From Microbacterium hominis NBRC 15708 (lineage in GTDB: Bacteria > Actinomycetota > Actinomycetes > Actinomycetales > Microbacteriaceae): 64,000 bases of DNA. Shown here in pieces: positions 57,808 to 64,000 of this stretch; position 1 is the first letter of the stretch; every line of letters begins with the position of its first letter. Below the pieces are notes generated by a model. The model was not told the origin of the DNA, did no database searches, and saw nothing but the letters and a program-made list of their open reading frames with translations. Made by a program: the position numbers and the translations under genes. The stretch covers positions 62,001 to 126,000 of the forward strand of contig NZ_BCWI01000010.1 of the NCBI RefSeq assembly GCF_001592125.1. Reading direction: 5' to 3'.

Positions 57808-57848
57808 CGTGACAGCGCCGTGACAGCGGCATCCTGCTCGTGACAGCG
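57808..57848 (+). promoter_or_regulatory. Triple direct repeat upstream of drrA (candidate SARP site)
   Basis: CGTGACAGCG occurs at 57808-57817, 57819-57828 and 57839-57848, with spacings of 11 and 20 bp. SARP-type regulators bind direct repeats at helical-turn spacing, and a SARP-like gene ends the same locus. Confidence 0.5.
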
Positions 57849-57881
57849 GGGCGGCAGCGCCTCCGGCGCACAGTGGATGAC

Positions 57882-58909
<1,028 letters not shown>

Positions 58910-58913
<4 letters not shown>

Positions 58914-59749
58914 CCACCATCACCCCGACCCCGATCGCCCTGACCCCCATCACCCCGGCATCCGAGCGTCGCCTGTCGAACCGCACGAGCCTGCGCCAGA
59001 CCGTCGAGAACACCCTGACCATGGCCTACCGCGGGCTCGTGAAGATCCGCCGCACGCCCGAGCAGCTCGTCGACGTGACGGTGCAGCCGATCATCTTCAC
59101 GCTGATGTTCGCCTACATCTTCGGCGGGGCGATCGCCGGAAACGTCGAGAGCTACCTGCCGGCGCTGATTCCCGGCATCCTGGTCCAGACCGTCATCACG
59201 ACCTCCGTCGTCACCGGCACGCAGCTGCGCGAGGACATGGACAAGGGCGTCTTCGACCGGTTCCGGTCGTTGCCGATCGCCCGCATCGCCCCGCTGTCGG
59301 GCGCCCTGCTGGCCGACACCCTCCGCTATGCGATCGCGACCACGATCACCTTCGTCGTGGGCTTCCTCATGGGCTACCGTCCGGCCGGAGGCCTCGGGGC
59401 CGTCGTCGCGGCGGGGCTGCTGGTGATCGCCTGCTCGTGGGCGATCAGCTGGATCTTCGCCTTCTTCGGGGTCGTCGCCCGCACCGCCTCCAGCGTGCAG
59501 GGCATCTCGATGCTGATCCTGTTCCCGCTGACGTTCCTGTCGAACGCCTACGTGCCGATCGACTCGCTGCCCGCGCCGCTGGCCTGGTTCGCGAGCATCA
59601 ACCCGATCTCGCACCTGGTCACGGCGGTGCGCGACCTGGCCAACGCGGGCACCATCGGGACGGACTTCTGGACCTCGCTGGTGGGGGCTGCGGTCATCGT
59701 CGCGGTGTTCGCGCCCCTCACGGTGCGCGCCTACATGCGCAAGGCCTGA
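58910..59749 (+). CDS. DrrB-like ABC-2 exporter permease
   Basis: Permease of 279 residues with six membrane segments. It has VTVQPIIFTLMFAYIFGGAI, the loop REDMDKGVFDRFRSLPIARIAP, which is the coupling segment of DrrB-type permeases, and FLSNAYVPIDSLPAPLAWFASINPISH in parts. Together with the ATPase it forms a complete exporter. It converges with the SARP-like gene, the stops being 12 bases apart. Confidence 0.93.
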
Positions 59750-59761
59750 CCGACCGCGGGG

Positions 59762-62641
59762 TCAGTCGAGGAAGGCGGCGAGGGCATCCACGTCCTCGCC
59801 GCCGTCCTCTGCGTCGCGCAGCGGCAGTGCCGGATCGGGATCGCCCAGCACGGCGCGCAGCCGCGCGAAGGCGGGGTCGGTGACGTCGGCGCCGCCGCGC
59901 AGACGCACGGATGCCGCGAACGCCCGCCGCGCGGCATCCGTACGGCCGACCGCGGCGAGCCACGCCGCCGTCGCGAGCACCACGTCGGCGGCGATCGGCT
60001 GATCGTCGGCGGCGAAGGCGATCGGCAGGGTCTCGCGCAAGGCATCGCGCGCCTCGTCCGTCCGTCCGAGCAGCAGCAGCCCCTGGGCGCGGCGGGCACC
60101 CGCCCAGGCCTGCAGCTGCGGCTGCGGGTCGCCGATCGCGGCGGCGGGGATGGCCTCCAGATGGCGAAGCGTCGCCTCCGCATCCTCGGCGGCGATCGCG
60201 AGCGAGGCGGCCGTCGAGTGGTACTGGAACAGCGCACGACTGGATCCGTCGAGCTCGGCGAGGCGTCGCACCTCCTCCAGGCGCTGCTGGGCCTCGTCGA
60301 AGCGTCCGAGCCGCGCCAGGATGCCGAGGGTGAGCGAACTCTGCTGGATGACGTCCCAGATCGAGGTGAGGCCCGCCAACCCCTCCGCCGCCGCGTCCGA
60401 CACCGCGAGCGCCTCGTCGAGGCGGCCCTGCAGCACGAGCCACTCGGAGCGCAGCTGGCTCGCCAGCGCGAGGCCCCACGGATCCTGCAGGTCTTCGAAC
60501 ATCCGCAGGGCCCGGGCGCTCGCCGTCTCGAGGGTCGCGATGTCGCCGCTGTTCTGCGCGGATGCCGCGTCGAGCACGGCCAGGAAGGCGTGCGTCCAGG
60601 GCGGCGCATCGGCGGCGGCCTCGTCGTGGGCCGAGAAGTTCCACGACCGGATGCGGCGGCCGCCGCTCTCGATGAGCGAGCGCGACGCCGCCCGCAGGAG
60701 GGCGGCGACGGCGAGGGACAGCTCGGAGGGGTGCCGGGCGGCGCCCGTCGAGATCTCGGCGGCGCGGCGGGCGAAGCGGTCCACCTCGGCGGGAGGGAGG
60801 GGATCGGCGGAGGCCGCCACCGTGAAGGAGGGGATCATGAGCAGCAGCGCGTCGAGCACGACGGCCGCCTCGCTCTCGGGGACGCCGTCGGCGTGCGCGA
60901 CCCGCTCGATCGCGCCGCGCAGCTCGCCGAACCGCTCACGCATGAAGAACGGCCACACGGTCGCGCGCACGAGCGACCGGCCGAGGTCGCCGAGGTCGGG
61001 GTCGGTCTGGGTGAGCCGGATCGCGGCGGACAGCGACTCGTCGTTCTCGTCGAACCAGGCGAGCCCGTCGCGCACCCCAGGCCCGCGCAGCTGCTGCTCG
61101 TGCTGGGCGCCGAGCGCCGCGAGCACGCGCGCGGCGGCGATCTGCGCCTCGCGCTCGCGGCCCTCCGCGCGCAGACGCTCGCGGCCGTACTCGCGAACGG
61201 TCTCCAGCAGGCGGAACCGCCCGTGCGTGCGCGTCAGCAGGGAGCGGTCCACGAGGGCGTCGAACGCCTCCGGTCGCGTTCCGAACGCGGCGGCGACGGC
61301 GGCGGCATCCCGCACGCCGACACCGTCCGCGAAGACGGATGCCGCCGTCAGCGCCGTCCGCTCGTCCGTGGGCAGCGGCTCCCAGCTCCAGTCGATCAGG
61401 GCGCGCAGGGTCTGGTGCCGCGGATCGGCGGCGCGGGGCCCCGAGCCCAGGAGAGCGAACCGGTCGTCGAGGCCGGAGTCGATCTCCGCGAGGGTGAGCG
61501 TGCGGGCCTTCGCCGCCGCCAGCTCGAGCGCGAGCGGGAGCCCGTCGAGCCGATGGACGATGCGCGCGGTGGTCTCCGCCTCGGCGGCGTCGGGCGGCGT
61601 GCCGCGCGCGGCACGCACGCGCCGCTCGAAGAGCTCGACGGCGTCGGTGTCGGGCAGCGGTCCCAGCGCGACGAACGCCTCGCCGGGCACGCCCAGGGGT
61701 TCGCGGCTCGTGGCGAGGATCCGCGCCGCGGGCAGGGCGGCCAGCAGATCCCGCGCGACGGCCGCCGCGGCCGCGCTGACGTGCTCGCAGTTGTCGAGCA
61801 CCACGAGCACGTCGCGGCCGCGCAGGGCCTCGACGACGCGGTCGCGGTCGCTCTCCTCGCGACGCGGCGGGGTCTCGCCGAGTCGGATGCCGCGGCCGGC
61901 GGACGCCGCGATGGCCGCCCAGATCTCGGCCGCCGCGGCCGGGGCGAGCTCGACGAAGAGCGTGTCGGGCGTTCGGCGCGCCGTCTCCAGGGCGAGCGTG
62001 GTCTTGCCGGCGCCGCCGGGACCGATGACGGTGACGAGCCGCTCCGCGCGCAGCTGCGCCGCGATGGTCGTCAGCTCGTCGCCGCGGCCGATGAGCGGCG
62101 TCAGCGCCGCCGGCACGGCGGGCGCACGGGAGGCGGCGGGGGCGTCGGCGTCCGGTGCGGCGGCGGCCGCGGCGGCGTCCGCGGCGACGAGGCGCTCCGC
62201 GTGGGCGCGGTCTTCGAGGAGGTCGCGCAGGGCCCAGTCGAACCCGTCCGGCACCCACGGATCGCCCACCCAGAGGGCGATCGCTCGGCGTGCGAGCGCG
62301 GCCGCCGCGGCGGGGTCGCCCGCGGCCCGGGCCTCCGACACGAGATCCTGGAAGCGTGTGAGATCGATCTCGTCGCGGCCGATCGTGAGGCGGTAGCCGC
62401 CCGACACCGACGCGATCGTCGCGGCCCCGAGGGCGCGGCGCAGCCTCGAGACGAGGGACTGCAGCGCGGCGCGCGGGTCGTCGGGCGCATCCAACGACCA
62501 GAGGTCGTCGGCCAGCGCCCGCACAGACACGACGGCGCCCGCGTCGACGGCGAGACGGAAGAGAAGTCCCTCCTGCCCGCGTCCGCGCGCCGGCAGGGGG
62601 CCGGCATCCCACGCCGGACCGCCGAAGTAGGTGAGCCGCAC
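59762..62641 (-). CDS. SARP/AfsR-like regulator with shortened BTAD and NB-ARC-type ATPase
   Basis: Regulator of 959 residues. An OmpR-type winged helix is at about 1-95 (SVRALADDLW; LQSLVSRLRRALG). A short BTAD-like segment follows (about 95-165), roughly half the usual length. The STAND/NB-ARC ATPase has P-loop VIGPGGAGKTTLALE near 205 and VLVVLDNCEH near 275, with ATSREPLG and LDGLPLALELAAA. The C-terminal half is helical TPR-like. It starts at GTG 62641, six bases after TAGAGT. It is convergent with drrAB, its probable target. Confidence 0.88.
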   Translation of the reverse strand: MRLTYFGGPAWDAGPLPARGRGQEGLLFRLAVDAGAVVSVRALADDLWSLDAPDDPRAALQSLVSRLRRALGAATIASVSGGYRLTIGRDEIDLTRFQDLVSEARAAGDPAAAAALARRAIALWVGDPWVPDGFDWALRDLLEDRAHAERLVAADAAAAAAAPDADAPAASRAPAVPAALTPLIGRGDELTTIAAQLRAERLVTVIGPGGAGKTTLALETARRTPDTLFVELAPAAAAEIWAAIAASAGRGIRLGETPPRREESDRDRVVEALRGRDVLVVLDNCEHVSAAAAAVARDLLAALPAARILATSREPLGVPGEAFVALGPLPDTDAVELFERRVRAARGTPPDAAEAETTARIVHRLDGLPLALELAAAKARTLTLAEIDSGLDDRFALLGSGPRAADPRHQTLRALIDWSWEPLPTDERTALTAASVFADGVGVRDAAAVAAAFGTRPEAFDALVDRSLLTRTHGRFRLLETVREYGRERLRAEGREREAQIAAARVLAALGAQHEQQLRGPGVRDGLAWFDENDESLSAAIRLTQTDPDLGDLGRSLVRATVWPFFMRERFGELRGAIERVAHADGVPESEAAVVLDALLLMIPSFTVAASADPLPPAEVDRFARRAAEISTGAARHPSELSLAVAALLRAASRSLIESGGRRIRSWNFSAHDEAAADAPPWTHAFLAVLDAASAQNSGDIATLETASARALRMFEDLQDPWGLALASQLRSEWLVLQGRLDEALAVSDAAAEGLAGLTSIWDVIQQSSLTLGILARLGRFDEAQQRLEEVRRLAELDGSSRALFQYHSTAASLAIAAEDAEATLRHLEAIPAAAIGDPQPQLQAWAGARRAQGLLLLGRTDEARDALRETLPIAFAADDQPIAADVVLATAAWLAAVGRTDAARRAFAASVRLRGGADVTDPAFARLRAVLGDPDPALPLRDAEDGGEDVDALAAFLD

Positions 62642-62647
62642 GGCTCC

Positions 62648-62653
62648 ACTCTA
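62648..62653 (-). promoter_or_regulatory. Leaderless-type -10 (TAGAGT) for the SARP-like gene
   Basis: TAGAGT on the minus strand, six bases before GTG at 62641. Confidence 0.6.
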
Positions 62654-62685
62654 GGTCCGCGCTCCCGCGTTCCTGCGTGCGGCAT

Positions 62686-62701
62686 TCGAAGATTTGTTCT
62701 A
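62686..62701. promoter_or_regulatory. LexA-like SOS box
   Basis: TCGAAGATTTGTTCTA matches the actinobacterial SOS box TCGAAC-N4-GTTCGA at 10 of 12 defined positions. It overlaps the -10 hexamer TATACT (62700-62705) of the DUF222-HNH gene. Confidence 0.65.
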
Positions 62702-62779
62702 TACTGGGATGAAGAAGCCCCGCGCGTGCCCCCTTCGTGATGCGGGTCGTGTTCTCCGGCGTGTGCCGGTGGGGGAGTC

Positions 62780-64000
62780 ATGCGCGCTGTGGTGGAGGCG
62801 CCGGGATCGCCGGGATCGGTGTGGCCGGCGTTGGACGTGCTGGTGTCCGGCGTCGTCGATGCGCGCCGTCGTGCGGCGCGGGCGCAGGCGGCGGAGGCGC
62901 GGTTGTGCGCGGCGGCGGTCGATGTTGTCGCGGATCGGGTGGCGCTGCTGCGTCAGGAGGCGCTGCAGCAGGGACGGTCGGTGCGGTCGGGTGAGGCTGA
63001 TCTGCCGTTGCGGGAAGTCGCGTTGGAGCTCGCGATGGCACTCCGGGTGTCGGATCGGGGTGTGCAGCGACGGATGTCGGAGGCGTACCTGCTGCGCGAG
63101 CAGTTCCCGACCACGCTGGAGATCTGGGGGCAGGGGCGGATCGATGCCGGTCACGCGTGGGCGATCGGTCGTACGGGCGGGCTGCTGCGCACCGAGGCCG
63201 ACCGTGCCCGATTCGAGGCCCTCGCTCTGGATGTCGCGCAGTCGGAGTCACCGGCCCGGATGGCGGCGGCCGCGAAGGCGATCGCGGCGACGATCGATCC
63301 CGCCGCGTTCACCGAGGCCGCCCGCCGCGCGTACGACTCCCGGTCGGTGCGTCTGTTCCCCCTCGACGACGGGATGGCGCGGTTGATCGCGGATCTTCCC
63401 GCCCCGCTCGCCCAGGCGATCCACGACAGCCTCACGACCCGTGCCCGCGGCATCCTCGACCAGCCGGCTGACGGTGATCCCGACGGCGACGGTGGTCACG
63501 ACGATGCTGATGGCGGCGGTGTAGGCGGCGGCGATGCGGGTGGTGAGTGTCTGCGGACCGGTCCCACCGGCGGGACGGATGCTCGCACGCTCGATCAGGT
63601 CCGCGCGGACGTGTTCAGTGACCTGCTCCTCACGAGCACCCCGTCCACGACCGCGACCGGCGCCGGCCTCGACGCCATCACCGCACGGATCCAGGTCACC
63701 GTGCCCGCGCTGACCCTCGCCGGCGACCCCGACGGAGGCCCGGCGATCCTGACCGGGTACGGCCCCATCGACCCGACGACCGCCCGACGCCTCGCCGCCC
63801 TGGCCCCCGGATGGGATCGCGTGTTCACCGACCCGACCACCGGCATCCCCGTCGCCGTCGACCGCTACCGGCCGTCCGCGGAGCTGCGTCGTTACCTCGC
63901 CGCACGGGATGAACGCTGCCGCACGCCCGGCTGCACCCGCCCCGCCCACCGGTGCGACCGCGACCACACCACCCCCGCCGCAGACGGCGGCCACACAGCA
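62780..64000 (+). CDS. DUF222 / HNH endonuclease protein, 3' truncated by the window edge
   Basis: At least 407 residues are visible and the frame is open at the right edge. The N-terminal DUF222 region (about 20-330) includes ARLCAAAVDVVADRVALL and IDAGHAWAIGRTGGLL. An acidic Gly/Asp-rich insert lies near 230-255. The C-terminal HNH start is CRTPGCTRPAHRCDRDHTTP (about 380-399); the last His/Asn part is outside the window. This is the family of the mycobacterial 13E12 repeats. ATG at 62780 follows an in-frame stop; GTG at 62789 is an alternative. Confidence 0.9.
   Translation, partial: MRAVVEAPGSPGSVWPALDVLVSGVVDARRRAARAQAAEARLCAAAVDVVADRVALLRQEALQQGRSVRSGEADLPLREVALELAMALRVSDRGVQRRMSEAYLLREQFPTTLEIWGQGRIDAGHAWAIGRTGGLLRTEADRARFEALALDVAQSESPARMAAAAKAIAATIDPAAFTEAARRAYDSRSVRLFPLDDGMARLIADLPAPLAQAIHDSLTTRARGILDQPADGDPDGDGGHDDADGGGVGGGDAGGECLRTGPTGGTDARTLDQVRADVFSDLLLTSTPSTTATGAGLDAITARIQVTVPALTLAGDPDGGPAILTGYGPIDPTTARRLAALAPGWDRVFTDPTTGIPVAVDRYRPSAELRRYLAARDERCRTPGCTRPAHRCDRDHTTPAADGGHTA

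Noticed and set aside
62780..64000. Mobile group I or intein-type homing endonuclease
   Set aside because: The HNH sits at the end of a DUF222 protein, as in the common actinobacterial family; no intron or intein borders are visible.

Overview
The window is high-GC (roughly 70 %) actinobacterial chromosome. Gene content and style point to a Microbacteriaceae member, most likely Microbacterium or a close relative: a DUF222/HNH endonuclease gene, SARP-like and DtxR-type regulators, PurU, a GC-rich codon bias, many GTG starts and 4-base GTGA overlaps. I could not run a search, so the genus is an inference. I see no rRNA, tRNA, CRISPR array, insertion sequence or prophage. One gene is cut at each edge: a Na+/H+ antiporter on the left and a DUF222-HNH gene on the right.

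Layout. 1-12.5 kb holds housekeeping and transport genes: an antiporter, a NatAB-like ABC exporter, a polyprenol-type mannosyltransferase, a NarL-type two-component system, a VOC and a RibD-like protein, exonuclease III, the PntAB transhydrogenase, PyrE and two tiny membrane proteins. 12.5-18.1 kb is a LacI-controlled carbohydrate/ester module (SGNH hydrolase, alpha/beta hydrolase, MFS importer, HAD phosphatase) with a matching operator. 18.1-28.3 kb holds an SDR, MntR with MntH and a double operator, a SpoU methylase, a MATE pump, a DUF308-lipase fusion, an M13 metallopeptidase and a beta-lactamase-fold protein that has lost its catalytic residues.

28.3-42 kb is catabolic. After PurU comes an operon of CoA ligase, MaoC hydratase, acyl-CoA dehydrogenase, amidohydrolase and SDR, with a divergent MarR regulator and then PobA and an IclR regulator. 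This matches the known actinobacterial route from p-coumarate-type phenylpropanoids to 4-hydroxybenzoate and protocatechuate, in which an amidohydrolase replaces the thiolase. Next are a YtcJ-like amidohydrolase with an APC permease and a divergent TetR, and a MetE-like methyltransferase.

42-51.5 kb holds a POT peptide transporter, an EmrB-like pump, a GNAT protein, OhrR/Ohr, an NSAR/OSBS-type enolase, a lipoprotein and flotillin. 51.5-53.2 kb is a lower-GC accessory patch: a membrane protein, a secreted four-cysteine protein and an AraC-type DNA-binding domain. 53.2-64 kb holds a sugar porter, glycyl-tRNA synthetase, a second GNAT paralogue, an HhH-GPD protein, a DrrAB-like exporter with a convergent SARP-like regulator, and the DUF222-HNH gene under a LexA-like box.

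The strongest genome-level signals are three. First, TANNNT hexamers sit exactly 6-7 nt before the start codon of 22 genes, which is the signature of leaderless transcription. Second, the heptamer GGATGCC/GGCATCC occurs about ten times more often than composition predicts, forcing otherwise rare GAT and GCA codons. Third, there are two families of dispersed palindromic repeats, one showing a compensatory base-pair change between its two copies.
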